A stretch of DNA of 64,000 bases, taken from Natronococcus pandeyae (lineage in GTDB: Archaea; Halobacteriota; Halobacteria; Halobacteriales; Natrialbaceae). A program made the position numbers and the translations under genes. The notes below the pieces were generated by a model. That model searched no databases, had not been told where the DNA came from, and saw only the letters and a list, made by a program, of their open reading frames with translations. Within the stretch, counting starts at the first letter, position 1, and every line of letters starts with the position of its first letter. Shown here one piece after another: positions 43,754 through 53,524 of the stretch. Location of the stretch: positions 62,001 to 126,000 of the forward strand of contig NZ_PHNJ01000009.1 in the NCBI RefSeq assembly GCF_008122205.1, in the 5' to 3' direction.

Positions 43754-45823
43754 ATGATTACGCCAGTTATCTCGTTCGTCGCCGACGGTGTTGGACTTCC
43801 ACTCGAGCAGCCCGTGCTGATCTTTACGCTCGCAATGCTGATCTTCCTGGTTGGACCGCTGCTCGTCAAGCGACTCGGACAGCCGGGGATCGTCGGAATC
43901 GTCGTCTTCGGAGCGATCATCGGGCCTGGCGCGACCGGAATCGTCGAACACTCCGACGCGATCGAACTGCTCGGCGAGGTCGGTCTGATCTATCTGCTGT
44001 TCACGGTCGGGCTCGAACTCGATCTCCAGGGGTTCAAGGAGGCTCCCGAGAACGCCGCGCTGTTCGGTCTGACGAGCTTCTTCCTGCCGTTTACCGTCGG
44101 GACCATCGCCACCTACACGATTCTCGGCCTCGACATGTGGGCGGCACTGCTGCTCTCGTCGGTGTTCGCATCGCACACCCTGCTGGCGTACCCGATCGTC
44201 AACCGATTCGGTGTCACGAAAAACCGGGCCGTTACGGCCGTTTTCGGCGGGATTCTCTTCACCGACACGCTCGCGCTGGTCGTGCTCGCTATCGTCATCG
44301 GCGCCGTACAGGACGGGCTCTCAGCCCTGCTATTCGGCCAGATCATCCTCTCGCTCGTTCTCCTGTTCGGTGGCGCCTGGTTCCTTCTTCCCCCGGTCTC
44401 GCGGTGGTTCTTCCAGAACTTCAGCGAAGAGAGTTACTTCGAGTTCCTGTTCGTGATGGTCGCGATCTTCGCGGCCGCTAGCCTCGCCGAGGTCCTCGAC
44501 CTCGCACCGATCCTCGGCGCGTTCGTCGCCGGACTGGCGCTCAACCAGCTCATTCCCGGCGGGGGAACGCTGATGAACCGCGTCGAGTTCGTCGGGAACG
44601 CCTTCTTTATCCCGTTTTTCCTGTTGCACGTCGGCATGCTCGTCGATCTCGGAGTCATCTTCGACGGACCGGAAACCCTCCAGATCGCCGCGCTCGTCAC
44701 CGGAATCATGATCGCGACGAAAGGCGCCGCGGCGTGGGTCGTCGCACAGGTCCAGGGCTACACCAAACACGAGCGCGACGTCATCTTCGGACTCTCGACC
44801 GGCCAGGCCGCCGCCGCGCTCGCGATCACGCTCATCGGGTTCGAGGCCGGACTGTTCAGTTCGGCGATCCTCAACGCCGTCGTTCTTCTGTTACTCATCA
44901 CCGCGCTCGTGAGCCCGTGGATGACCGAGCGAGCCGCGAACCGACTCGCACTCGAGCGCGAAGTCGAAGGTGAGGACGACAGCGCGAGGGATCCGAACAT
45001 CCTGCTGCCACTGTCACACAACGCGGAACTCCAGCGACGGCTGCTCGAGCTGTCGTTCGTAGTCAAGGGTGAGGGGGGAACCAACCCGGTTCACGTGATG
45101 ACCGTGGTCCAACCGGACACGGGTCGGCCGACCGAGCAACAGATCGCGAACGTCCAGGCCGAACTCGACGAACTCGCGGCCGAGGGAAGCGCCGCCGAAG
45201 TTCCCATCGAGACCGAAGCCCGCGTCAATCACAACGTCGCGTCCGGCGTCGTCCAGGGCTCGGTCGAAGTCCAGGCCGACCAGATCATCATGGGATGGGA
45301 CGCGACCCAGAGCTTCAGTCACCGGATCTTCGGGAGCATCATCGACCAGGTGCTCGAGCGAACGAACCTGCCGGTGCTCATCTCCCGGCTCGGCCACCCG
45401 ATCAACACGACGCGGCGAATCTTCGTGGTCGTCCCGATCGGCGCCGACCACCACGAGGGGTTCTACGAGGCCGTCCACTTCGTCAAACGAATCGCTGCGA
45501 ATCTCGGTGCCGAACTGAACGTCCTCGTCGTCGAGGGCTCCGGACACCAGTTCGAACAGCTGTTCAGCCTCGTCGAGGAGGACGTCACCGCCGAGTTCGA
45601 TTCGATCAGTGATTGGGGGCGGCTGCTTCCGACGCTCGAGGAGGAAACCGAGGACGACGACCTCATCGTCGCCATCTCGCCGCGCCGGGGAGACGTCGGC
45701 TGGCACAACGAACTCGAGGACCTCCCCGCTCGGCTGGCCGACATGCCGCCGGAGTCGTTCATCACGATCCATCCACGCCAGGGCGAACCGGAGTACGACC
45801 GGCAGTACCTGCGACTCAAGTAA
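43754..45823 (+). CDS. CPA2-type cation:proton antiporter with UspA-like C-terminal domains
   Basis: 689 aa. Twelve or so membrane helices over residues 5-395 with antiporter words: GLIYLLFTVGLELD, FASHTLLAYPIV, ILGAFVAGLALNQLIP, FIPFFLLHVGMLVDLG and GLSTGQAAAALAITL. The soluble C-terminal half (about 410-689) contains two alpha/beta blocks resembling universal stress domains (VMTVVQPDTGRP, QADQIIMGWDATQ, RRIFVVVPIGADHHEG), probably nucleotide-binding regulation. It likely exchanges Na+ or K+ for H+ across the membrane. Confidence 0.88.
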   Translation: MITPVISFVADGVGLPLEQPVLIFTLAMLIFLVGPLLVKRLGQPGIVGIVVFGAIIGPGATGIVEHSDAIELLGEVGLIYLLFTVGLELDLQGFKEAPENAALFGLTSFFLPFTVGTIATYTILGLDMWAALLLSSVFASHTLLAYPIVNRFGVTKNRAVTAVFGGILFTDTLALVVLAIVIGAVQDGLSALLFGQIILSLVLLFGGAWFLLPPVSRWFFQNFSEESYFEFLFVMVAIFAAASLAEVLDLAPILGAFVAGLALNQLIPGGGTLMNRVEFVGNAFFIPFFLLHVGMLVDLGVIFDGPETLQIAALVTGIMIATKGAAAWVVAQVQGYTKHERDVIFGLSTGQAAAALAITLIGFEAGLFSSAILNAVVLLLLITALVSPWMTERAANRLALEREVEGEDDSARDPNILLPLSHNAELQRRLLELSFVVKGEGGTNPVHVMTVVQPDTGRPTEQQIANVQAELDELAAEGSAAEVPIETEARVNHNVASGVVQGSVEVQADQIIMGWDATQSFSHRIFGSIIDQVLERTNLPVLISRLGHPINTTRRIFVVVPIGADHHEGFYEAVHFVKRIAANLGAELNVLVVEGSGHQFEQLFSLVEEDVTAEFDSISDWGRLLPTLEEETEDDDLIVAISPRRGDVGWHNELEDLPARLADMPPESFITIHPRQGEPEYDRQYLRLK

Positions 45824-45949
45824 CCGCCTTCGTGCATTTCGTTCGCGTGCGCGTATTCTTCGGTTTCCGAGCCGAGAACCGGATGTGACACCAACCCACT
45901 GGCGAACTGAAACGCCACGCCTTTTCGGGAACGTCCCCCAGTTGCTGCT

Positions 45950-46132
45950 ATGGGTTTTGGTAGCTACGACGAATCCGAGCAGCAACAACAGCAGTCGAAC
46001 GACGACGAGATCGACGCCGTCAGCGTCCACGAGAACGACCACGACGGACAGCTCTCGTTCGAGTCCGACGTCTCGACCGACCAGCTGGTCTCGCAGCTGG
46101 GCGCGATGAAGGACGAGGAGTCCGAGGAGTAA
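45950..46132 (+). CDS. DUF5786 family small protein
   Basis: 60 aa: MGFGSYDESEQQQQQ, then a conserved core (DDEIDAVSVHENDHDGQLSFE, STDQLVSQL) and an acidic end. The DUF5786 family is widespread in haloarchaea; the function is unknown. Confidence 0.85.
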   Translation: MGFGSYDESEQQQQQSNDDEIDAVSVHENDHDGQLSFESDVSTDQLVSQLGAMKDEESEE

Positions 46133-46333
46133 CCCGCCGCTCGAGCGAAACCGTGGTTCCGTACCCGGGCGATCGATCGTGACGGGAACGGGTGGGTAGC
46201 CGGTCTTCGCAGCGTGGTTTCGTTCGATCGTTCGCGGGACGCCGATCGGGCCGACCGACCGACCCTTCAGAAATCGTCTCTCGAAGCAGGATAGTGTAAA
46301 CGGTTTTACGTTATCGAGTCAATAGGTGGAACG

Positions 46334-47440
46334 ATGACCAGCACCGTGCTCCGGATCGCCCTCTCCGCGGGCTTCGTCGTCGGAGTGACGGCCGGTCACT
46401 TCCAGTTGCTCCTTTCGTACGGCGGTCTTATCGCCGCGTACGTCTCCGAAATGCAGTTCCTCCTCGTGTCGTTTCTCGGAATCGCGCTCTCGACGTGGAT
46501 CCTGCTGAGCGTCGTCCCCATCGAAACGGAGGTGTTCGTACCGATCGCGGTCGTGCTTCCCCTCGTCGGAGGATTCAGCGTCCACGTCGCACAGGGTGGT
46601 GGCAGTGAACTCCACCCGGCGGTGCAGATCCTGCTCGTCGGCTACGTGCTGAGCTTCCTCGCGGGGCTCGGCCTGCGACAGCTGCTCGCCCGCCGCGGTG
46701 ATCGAGGCGACCGCGTCGTCGCTCCGATCGCCCGACGGAAACGGGAACTCGTCGCGGGGGGAGCACTGCTGTTGCTCGGCGGGGCGGTGGTGAGCGCCGC
46801 CCGTCAGCCCACCGTCGCGATCAGCGAGACGCGGACGACGAACGAGCACGCGAGCGTCTCCCTCGAGGTCGAGGTCGAAACGACGGATCCGGCATCCCTC
46901 AGGCTCGTCCTCGAGACGCCGGCCGAAACGTTCGACGGGTGGATTCCGCGTTCCGATATCGAAAACGGCGTCGGGACGGGAACGGTGCGGCTGGCTCGAC
47001 CGAGCGCCACGCCGCCCGTCGGCGGCTACGACCTCCGTATCGAGACGGTCTGGCGGAGAACCGTGGCGACCGCGTCGTTCGACATCGAAGACGGCCCGCT
47101 CGTCGACGTGGTCGGGGTTTCGGTGGGTCGCTCGGATACCGACTTCGGGACGGCGACGTCGATCGCGTTCGACGTCGAAAACGACGGCGACGCTCCGGGC
47201 GTCGTCTGGGATCACAGCCTCGAGATCGACGGCGAACCCCACCGGGTGATGCACGAGACGGCCGTCATCCATCCCGACGAATCCGCGACGATCGGCGGCC
47301 CGATCGGGACGCACAGTGCCGACGACGGTCGGTGGGAACCGACGCTACTCGAGGAGGGGGAGTACGCGCTCGTCCTGCAACTGGAGTCACTGGAGCAAAC
47401 GCTACTCACCTACGAGACGACCGTCGAAGTCGATGGCTGA
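46334..47440 (+). CDS. Membrane protein with extracytoplasmic beta domains
   Basis: 368 aa. Five hydrophobic segments in residues 5-155, the last being LVAGGALLLLGGAVVSAA, precede an exported-looking region of about 210 residues with two Ig/CARDB-like beta blocks (ASVSLEVEVETTDPASLRL, ATSIAFDVENDGDAPGVV). No named family recognised. TTTTACGTTA about 21-30 bases upstream of the ATG is a plausible core promoter. Confidence 0.75.
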   Translation: MTSTVLRIALSAGFVVGVTAGHFQLLLSYGGLIAAYVSEMQFLLVSFLGIALSTWILLSVVPIETEVFVPIAVVLPLVGGFSVHVAQGGGSELHPAVQILLVGYVLSFLAGLGLRQLLARRGDRGDRVVAPIARRKRELVAGGALLLLGGAVVSAARQPTVAISETRTTNEHASVSLEVEVETTDPASLRLVLETPAETFDGWIPRSDIENGVGTGTVRLARPSATPPVGGYDLRIETVWRRTVATASFDIEDGPLVDVVGVSVGRSDTDFGTATSIAFDVENDGDAPGVVWDHSLEIDGEPHRVMHETAVIHPDESATIGGPIGTHSADDGRWEPTLLEEGEYALVLQLESLEQTLLTYETTVEVDG

Positions 47441-47454
47441 GCGAAACGGCCCGC

Positions 47455-48180
47455 TCAAGAGAACGTCGAGGCACAGAGTTCGGCGATCGCCCGTCGCAGC
47501 CGCTGGGAGATAGCCGACTTCGAGACGTCGAGCCGGTCGGCGAGTTCGTCCTGGGAGATCCGCCGCGGCACGTCGAAGTAGCCTTCCTCGTAGGCGACGG
47601 CCAGCAGCTCCTGTTGTTTTGCCGTCAGGGAAACGACGCCCTCGCACTCTTCGTCGGCGAGTCGGAGGTGTTCGACGGTCACCGAGACGTCGAGTTCGCG
47701 ACAGCGCGTATTGAACGCGACGAGCGCGTCCCGGCTCGGGAACCGAAGCTGGAACTGCCAGCCGTCTCGAGAACTCGAGCAGCCGCGTAACCGGCCGCCG
47801 ACGGCGGCGGTCGCTTCGACGAGCGTGATCGCCCGATCGGTGAGCGCGACGCGGTAGATCCGCCGATCTGGATAACGATCCACGAGAACGGGATCGGTGA
47901 CGGTCGGATCGATCTCGAGGGCCGTCTCGAATCCGTCGAACTCGGGGCCGTAGGCCGTAAAAAACAGGACCGTCCGCCCGGCGTCGCCTGCGGTCCAGTA
48001 GTCGGGTTCGATGGTGATCGCGGGCGCGCGGCGAAGCGACGGGCGGAGAACGAGATCCGAGTGCTGGAGACAGAGCTGTGCGACGATGCCTCCCTCCGCC
48101 TGCGACCGGACGCCGGTGCGATCGATATCGGCTCGCTCGACGTCAGCGGCGAGGTCGAGGCTCACGAGTCGATCCGCCAT
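47455..48180 (-). CDS. HTH_10 (Bat-type) transcriptional regulator
   Basis: 241 aa from ATG 48180; the upstream frame is a poor match. The N-terminal 170 residues form an unassigned sensor-like domain. The C-terminal HTH_10 domain has SLTAKQQELLAVAYEEGYFDVPRRISQDELADRLDVSKSAISQRLRRA. The convergent membrane-protein gene ends 14 bases from its stop. A second HTH_10 protein follows upstream on the same strand. Confidence 0.87.
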   Translation of the reverse strand: MADRLVSLDLAADVERADIDRTGVRSQAEGGIVAQLCLQHSDLVLRPSLRRAPAITIEPDYWTAGDAGRTVLFFTAYGPEFDGFETALEIDPTVTDPVLVDRYPDRRIYRVALTDRAITLVEATAAVGGRLRGCSSSRDGWQFQLRFPSRDALVAFNTRCRELDVSVTVEHLRLADEECEGVVSLTAKQQELLAVAYEEGYFDVPRRISQDELADRLDVSKSAISQRLRRAIAELCASTFS

Positions 48181-48406
48181 CCGGGGAGATGACAGCAATA
48201 AGACGACGTTACCGGATCCGTGCTCATCGAATGGCTGATTCGAGCGTAAGCACATGGTGGTAGTGGCTAGATGCCAATACCGGGTCCCCAGACGAACGCT
48301 ATAACTATTCATCCATCACGTGACCGGAGTGTCACCGCCGGACGAACGCGCGACCGTAGTCGAACGATACTGGCAGGTAATATCTGTGTACTGATCCGAC
48401 TCGGGC

Positions 48407-51400
48407 TCACTCGAATGCGTCGAACTCCTCGAACAGCAGCGAGAAGAGCTTCCTCTGGGCAATCCGCACGTGGCGACTGAACGTCGGCTGCGAGACGTCG
48501 AGCGAGTCGGCGATCTCCTCGCCGGTACTCTCGCGTGGCCACTCGAAGAAGCCGCCGTAGTAGGCGGCCTCGAGCGTCCAGCGCTGTCGCTCGGAGAGTC
48601 GTTCCTGGAGCGCCGCGCCGAACGTGTGTTCGTCCTCGAACGATCGCTCGCGCTCGCGGCGAGCGACGAGTTCGGTGCTCGGATACCGCCGCTCGAGCAT
48701 CCGGACGAACGAGCGGACGTCGACCGTACCGGAGAGTTCCAGGACGAGTCGGACCCGATCGTCCGTCGGCGTCAGTGTTCGAACGACCCCACCGTGGTCG
48801 GCGACGGCTGTGGCGATCGACGATTCTTCGAGGACGAGTTCGACGAGCGTGTCGTCCGCTCGCTCCCCGACGGGGCGAACCGACTCGACGACCTCGACTC
48901 CGGCGAGCGCGTCGGCGATCGACTCCGGATCGCCCGCCGCGACGGTCGCGAAGACGACCGATCCCCCCGACGACCGCGGGACGACGGATCGCACCTCGAG
49001 CGGCCGGTCCAATCGGGTCGCAACCGACGACAGCGGCTCGCTCTCGTCCCGAATCACGAGTTCGAGTTCGGTGACGTCGTCGGAGAGCAGCGCGGTCCTG
49101 GTTTCTATCGCACCGATGACGGACGCGCCGACCGCCGCGAGGTGTTCGATCGCACGACGACTGCGTTCGTCGAACGCGTTCGGCTCGTTCGCGTAAACCG
49201 TGAGGGTACCGTAGAGAAAGTCGTCGAGGACGAGCGGGACGCTCAGGGCCGATCGGAACCCCTGCTCGAGTGCGCGTTCTCGCCACGGTTCGTCCGTCCC
49301 GTCGGCTATCGCCTCGACGAGCGTCGGCTCCACGGTCGCCGCCGTTCGGCCCGTCGGATCGCCGACGGACGGATCCCGCGAGATCGAGACCGACTCCAGG
49401 TACGTCTCGCCGTCTCCGGCCAATTCCCGGGGACGGATCGTCTCGCCGCCCCTCGCAGCGTCACCTACCCAGGCCAGTTCGACCGACCCGTCGTCGAGTT
49501 CGAGCGACGCGAGCCCCTCGCAGAGCCGCCGATCGATTCCTTCACGGGTAGTCGCACGGAGCAGTTCGCGTTCGATCGACCGAAGCTGCCGGAGTCGATC
49601 CAGGGCCGTCTCGAGCGCCGCGGTCTCCCGTCGCCGTTCCCTCTCTCGCGAGGCGCGTTCGAGTTCGTCGAGCGCGACGGCGGCGATCCCGGCGAGCGTC
49701 TCGAGCGGTCCGAGATCGACCGGGTCGAACGCCAGCGGTTCGGTGCTGGTCGCGAACAGAACGCCGTCCCCGACGGGGACGGTCACGATCTGCTCCGCGC
49801 GGACGCCGGATCGGGAGAGAAAGGACTCGAGCGGCCGACGGTCGTGGATCGACGCGCCGCCGTCGCGGATCGACTCGACTGGAACGACCGATCGGTCGAC
49901 GGACGGGAGGTCGGTCGACGACGGGTCTCGCGTCGCGACTGCCGCCGGTCTGAGCGCCGCCTCGTCGACGAGGTAGAATCCCGCGAACTCGGCGCCGGTA
50001 AGCTCGAGCGCCGTGTCGGCGACGGTCTGGCGGACGGTCGATCGCGAGTCGGCGTCGCGGATCGACGCGACTGCCTCCTCGAGCGCCGACAGCGCACCGG
50101 CGGACGAGCGGCGCCTGTCACGAACGATGCAGAGCGTCCGATCGTCGTCCGGGATCGGGGCGACGAAGACGTCGACCGGACGTCGGTCACCGACGACGAG
50201 GTCACCTGGGATCGGATCCATCCATCTGACGACCGACGATCGGCCGCGTTCGCGAACCGCCGCCGCCAGTTCGTCGTCGAACAGGTCCTCGACCCCCCGT
50301 CCGACGAGCGTGTCGGCTCCGGTCAGTTCGAACAGCGTCGCGTTCGCCAGCGCGATGGCCGACCCCTCGAGCACGACGATCCCGTCTTCGAGCGCGTCGA
50401 CGACCGACTCGAGGAGCGCGAGGCGATCCCGGTCGGTCGTTGCGCCCGACTCTTCCGCTTCCGTCGATTCGTGCGCGTAGACGGTAACACCGCGATCCGA
50501 CGGGAAGGCCCGGATCCGAAGCGGTCCTTCCAGGTCCGGATGTGCCGTCTCGAACGCGACGGCGGATTCGGTCGTCCGAGCCTCCTGGAGTCGTTCCGCA
50601 ACCGTGGGCCGAACCGTTTCGGGCAGAACGTCCCAGACGACGGTCCCTGGCTTCGGCTCACCGTCGAGCAGTGCGGTCGCCGCGTCGTTGGCGTACCGAA
50701 GCTCCCACTGCGGCCCCAGCGCGAACAGCGCGTCGTCGAGTCGGTTGAGCGACTCGCGGGCGTCGTCGGCCGGCAGCCGATCCGGGCTGGTCGAGGTGAC
50801 CGTCACGACGACGCCCGAAACCAGCGGATCTTCGAGCCGGTTGACCGCACACAGGTCGGTCACGCGCCAGGTTTCGTCGGCGTGGCGCAGCCGAACCGTA
50901 ACGCGTTCCGTCGCGCCGAAGGGACCGCTCGAGATCGTCTCGAGTGCGTGGCCCACGTCGTCACGGTCGTCGGGGTGGACGAGCCACGTCGGTCGTCGTC
51001 CCTCGAGTTCGTCGGTCGTCACGCCGAACCTGGACTCGACGGCAGGGCTCGCGTACGTGATCTCGCCCTCGGCGTCGAGCACCCAGACCACCGCGTTCGA
51101 CCCCTCGAGTATCGACCGGTATTCTGATGCAGAACTCTCCGCGGCGAGCCGGTAGCGTTCCCGTTCGGCGGCGGATCTAACGCGAGCGGCGACGACCGGG
51201 TCCGGTTCGTCGGGGGTGACGACGTCGGTCGCGCCCGACTCGATAGCGCGCTCTGCGGCGTGCTCGTCGGCGATAGCGACGATCGGTAGTGATTCGTCCC
51301 GCTCGCGGAGGCGGTCGACGGTCGATCGACCGTCGGATCCGTCGAACGCACAGACGGCACAGTGGACGTCGACCGACTCGAGGCGGGCGATCGCGTTCGA

Positions 51401-51538
51401 GGACGTTCGTTCCCGGACCAGCGAGACCGAGTCGAACTGCGTGGAGAGTGCGTCCATCACCGCGTCGATCCGTCGCGAGTCGCCGACGACCAGCACCCGG
51501 AGGACGGGATCGACGACGGTAGTCGCCTCACCCGGCAT
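48407..51538 (-). CDS. Bat-like multi-domain sensor/regulator (REC-like, PAS, GAF, BAT, HTH_10)
   Basis: 1043 aa. A receiver-like N terminus (LRVLVVGDSRRIDAVMDALS, 12-130) is followed by PAS domains (about 140-260, 265-365 and 375-480), two GAF domains (about 490-640 and 660-830), a BAT-type domain and a C-terminal HTH_10 (RLSERQRWTLEAAYYGGFFEWPRESTGEEIADSLDVSQPTFSRHVRIAQ). The acidic Asp expected at the receiver phosphosite is not clearly placed. Proteins like the bacterio-opsin activator respond to oxygen or light; the target here is unknown. Confidence 0.88.
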   Translation of the reverse strand: MPGEATTVVDPVLRVLVVGDSRRIDAVMDALSTQFDSVSLVRERTSSNAIARLESVDVHCAVCAFDGSDGRSTVDRLRERDESLPIVAIADEHAAERAIESGATDVVTPDEPDPVVAARVRSAAERERYRLAAESSASEYRSILEGSNAVVWVLDAEGEITYASPAVESRFGVTTDELEGRRPTWLVHPDDRDDVGHALETISSGPFGATERVTVRLRHADETWRVTDLCAVNRLEDPLVSGVVVTVTSTSPDRLPADDARESLNRLDDALFALGPQWELRYANDAATALLDGEPKPGTVVWDVLPETVRPTVAERLQEARTTESAVAFETAHPDLEGPLRIRAFPSDRGVTVYAHESTEAEESGATTDRDRLALLESVVDALEDGIVVLEGSAIALANATLFELTGADTLVGRGVEDLFDDELAAAVRERGRSSVVRWMDPIPGDLVVGDRRPVDVFVAPIPDDDRTLCIVRDRRRSSAGALSALEEAVASIRDADSRSTVRQTVADTALELTGAEFAGFYLVDEAALRPAAVATRDPSSTDLPSVDRSVVPVESIRDGGASIHDRRPLESFLSRSGVRAEQIVTVPVGDGVLFATSTEPLAFDPVDLGPLETLAGIAAVALDELERASRERERRRETAALETALDRLRQLRSIERELLRATTREGIDRRLCEGLASLELDDGSVELAWVGDAARGGETIRPRELAGDGETYLESVSISRDPSVGDPTGRTAATVEPTLVEAIADGTDEPWRERALEQGFRSALSVPLVLDDFLYGTLTVYANEPNAFDERSRRAIEHLAAVGASVIGAIETRTALLSDDVTELELVIRDESEPLSSVATRLDRPLEVRSVVPRSSGGSVVFATVAAGDPESIADALAGVEVVESVRPVGERADDTLVELVLEESSIATAVADHGGVVRTLTPTDDRVRLVLELSGTVDVRSFVRMLERRYPSTELVARRERERSFEDEHTFGAALQERLSERQRWTLEAAYYGGFFEWPRESTGEEIADSLDVSQPTFSRHVRIAQRKLFSLLFEEFDAFE

Positions 51539-51770
51539 CGGAACCCCTCCGATCGAGAGACCGCAGGCTCCTCCGGGCGACGAGCGAGCGATGGAGCGTT
51601 CGGACGGACGAAAACCGACGGACGGCCACGATAGCGTCCCGTTTCCGACGGGCGGAGTTAATTATCGATCCCGTATCCACGAGTAGCGTGCTATTACGGG
51701 TCGGCACGCTCGAACGAACGTTCGCTCAAGCGGCCATCCGGAAGGTCGACACGGCGCCCGGTTTCGGTCG

Positions 51771-52199
51771 TCAGCTCTGGTCGCGAACCGTGACGACGGG
51801 CACCGGGGCGTTCCGGACGACCTCCTCGGCGACGCTGCCGGTGATCAGATGGTCGAGTCCCGTTCGTCCGACCGTTCCGAGGACGATCATGTCGGCGTCG
51901 TGTTGCTCTGCGGCGTCGATGATCTCGTCCTGGGGGACGCCCTGACGGATGGTCGTCCTGACCTCGATGTCGTGGCCGGTGGCCTTCGTCTCGGCTTCCT
52001 CGAGTGCCTCGGCCGCCTGGTTCTCGAGGTCGGCGCGCATCTGATCGCGTTTCTCCTCGGCGTGGGGACCCTCTTCGGAGACCGAGACGATGTGTAGCGC
52101 CGCGTCGAGCCGGTTTGCAAGCTCGATCGCGTGGTCGGTCGCCTGGCGAGCACCGTCACTACCGTCCGTCGCGAGCAGGAGCTCCTGGTACATCTTCAT
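51771..52199 (-). CDS. Universal stress protein (UspA family)
   Basis: 142 aa from ATG 52199 (MKMYQELLLATDGSDGA). A second ATG two codons later is also possible. UspA fold with the ATP-binding motif GTVGRTGLDHLITGSVAEEVVRNAPVPVVTV (G-x2-G-x9-G-S type). Small cytoplasmic stress-response protein; nucleotide-binding class by motif. Confidence 0.93.
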   Translation of the reverse strand: MKMYQELLLATDGSDGARQATDHAIELANRLDAALHIVSVSEEGPHAEEKRDQMRADLENQAAEALEEAETKATGHDIEVRTTIRQGVPQDEIIDAAEQHDADMIVLGTVGRTGLDHLITGSVAEEVVRNAPVPVVTVRDQS

Positions 52200-52294
52200 C
52201 CCGTAGTTGGATCGACTGTCCAATACGTTTCATACCTGCAGTTGCCAGGGAGAACGGGTGTTTCGAAGCGAACCTGTCTGCGGTTACTTCGCGA

Positions 52295-52966
52295 TCAGAT
52301 CGGCTGGACGTAAAACGCGACGTACAACTGACCGATTCCGGCGAGAATCATGACCGTTCCCGCCACCCGCCGGAGCGTCCCGCCGTACGTTGCCAGCCGA
52401 CCGGCGCCGGCGGCAAGGCCCATCCCCGTTGCCACGGTTAGCGAAATCATGAGCAGGAACACGCTGCCGACGTAGGTTCCGATCACGAGCGCCGCGGACG
52501 TCGGCGGCAGCGCGAGCGCGCTGGCGATCACGCCGATGAAGAACGGGGCGGCACAGCCGGCCGCGGCCAGCGCGTAGCCGGCACCGAAGATTCCGAACCC
52601 GAGCGTCCCCGATCGACGCTTCGGCAGCGCCATCGAGATCGACGGCGCGCGGTCGAACAGGACGAGCAGCCCGAACAGGATCAACACGACGCCCACGAGC
52701 GCTTCGAATATCGTGATCTCTGCCAGTATCGAGTGGCCGACCCAGAACGCGACGCCGAACAGTGCGCCGAAGACCACGAGAACGCCGGCGCCGGCGATCA
52801 GACCCCGTCCGAGCGCGCTCGAAAGCGACGATTCCTCGGCCTCGGTCTGGCTTACGTAGAAGCCGACGTAGCCAGGCAACAGTGGGTACGCACACGGCGA
52901 GAAGAAGGTAAAGACGCCTGCCGTCAACGCGAACGCGAGCGTCGACAGCAGGGTTGCGTCGAGCAT
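52295..52966 (-). CDS. ccdA: CcdA-type thiol-disulfide transporter
   Basis: 223 aa with six membrane helices. Redox cysteines Cys25 (TFFSPCAYPLLPG) and Cys138 (ALAAAGCAAPFF) sit in the two inverted halves, as in CcdA/DsbD. It carries reducing power across the membrane to extracytoplasmic thioredoxins such as the TlpA-like protein encoded just upstream (6-base gap). The C-terminal copy of the repeat is complete. Confidence 0.92.
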   Translation of the reverse strand: MLDATLLSTLAFALTAGVFTFFSPCAYPLLPGYVGFYVSQTEAEESSLSSALGRGLIAGAGVLVVFGALFGVAFWVGHSILAEITIFEALVGVVLILFGLLVLFDRAPSISMALPKRRSGTLGFGIFGAGYALAAAGCAAPFFIGVIASALALPPTSAALVIGTYVGSVFLLMISLTVATGMGLAAGAGRLATYGGTLRRVAGTVMILAGIGQLYVAFYVQPI

Positions 52967-52972
52967 TACGTA

Positions 52973-53524
52973 TCAGTCGTCCTCGAGTACGTCTTCGATT
53001 CGGGAAACGATCTCGTCGCTGGTCTTGCGACCGGACTCGTCCCAGCGAACGTTGCCGTCGGCGTCGAAGAGCACGGCGATCGGCGTCGCCGTCCCGTAGT
53101 GGACGATCAGTTCCGAACTCGCGTCGCGGCCGACCTGCCAGTGGCCGTCGTACTCGTCCCACCAGTCAGCCAGTTCGTCGTCGGGAACCTGGCTTTCGCC
53201 CTCGTTCGTGATCGAGATGAACGTCACGTCGTCGCCGACTCGGTCGTAGGCCTCGCCGAGTTCGGGCATCTGCTCCTGACAGATGCCACAGGTCGTCGCG
53301 AACAGATCGACGAACGTCACCTCTCCATCGGCCGGAACGCGCTGCGTTCCGTCGTCGCTGCCGGTCGCCTCGACCGTCTCGATCTCGACCGGATCGTGGT
53401 GGGGTTCCTCGCCGTCCTCGTCCAGGGCGCTCGAGGGGAGGCCGTAGACGGCGAGCGCACCGGCACCTGCGAGCGTTCCGGCGCTCGCGACTCCCGCGAG
53501 GACGTTACGCCGTCGCATACTCAC
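52973..53524 (-). CDS. TlpA/ResA-like exported thioredoxin
   Basis: 183 aa from GTG 53524 (overlapping the previous stop) or 181 aa from ATG 53518. The N terminus MRRRNVLAGVASAGTLAG is a Tat signal or signal anchor. The thioredoxin fold has FVDLFATTCGICQEQMPELG with the redox pair Cys79/Cys82 (numbering from GTG) and the cis-Pro region YGTATPIAVLFD. It reduces heme or copper-site cysteines outside the membrane using electrons from CcdA. It is co-transcribed with the SCO-like gene. Confidence 0.9.
   Translation of the reverse strand: MSMRRRNVLAGVASAGTLAGAGALAVYGLPSSALDEDGEEPHHDPVEIETVEATGSDDGTQRVPADGEVTFVDLFATTCGICQEQMPELGEAYDRVGDDVTFISITNEGESQVPDDELADWWDEYDGHWQVGRDASSELIVHYGTATPIAVLFDADGNVRWDESGRKTSDEIVSRIEDVLEDD

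Noticed and set aside
48470-51127. 885-codon plus-strand frame
   Set aside because: It is the antisense shadow of the Bat-like gene: Arg-rich, with no family motif, while the minus strand has clear PAS, GAF and HTH_10 domains.
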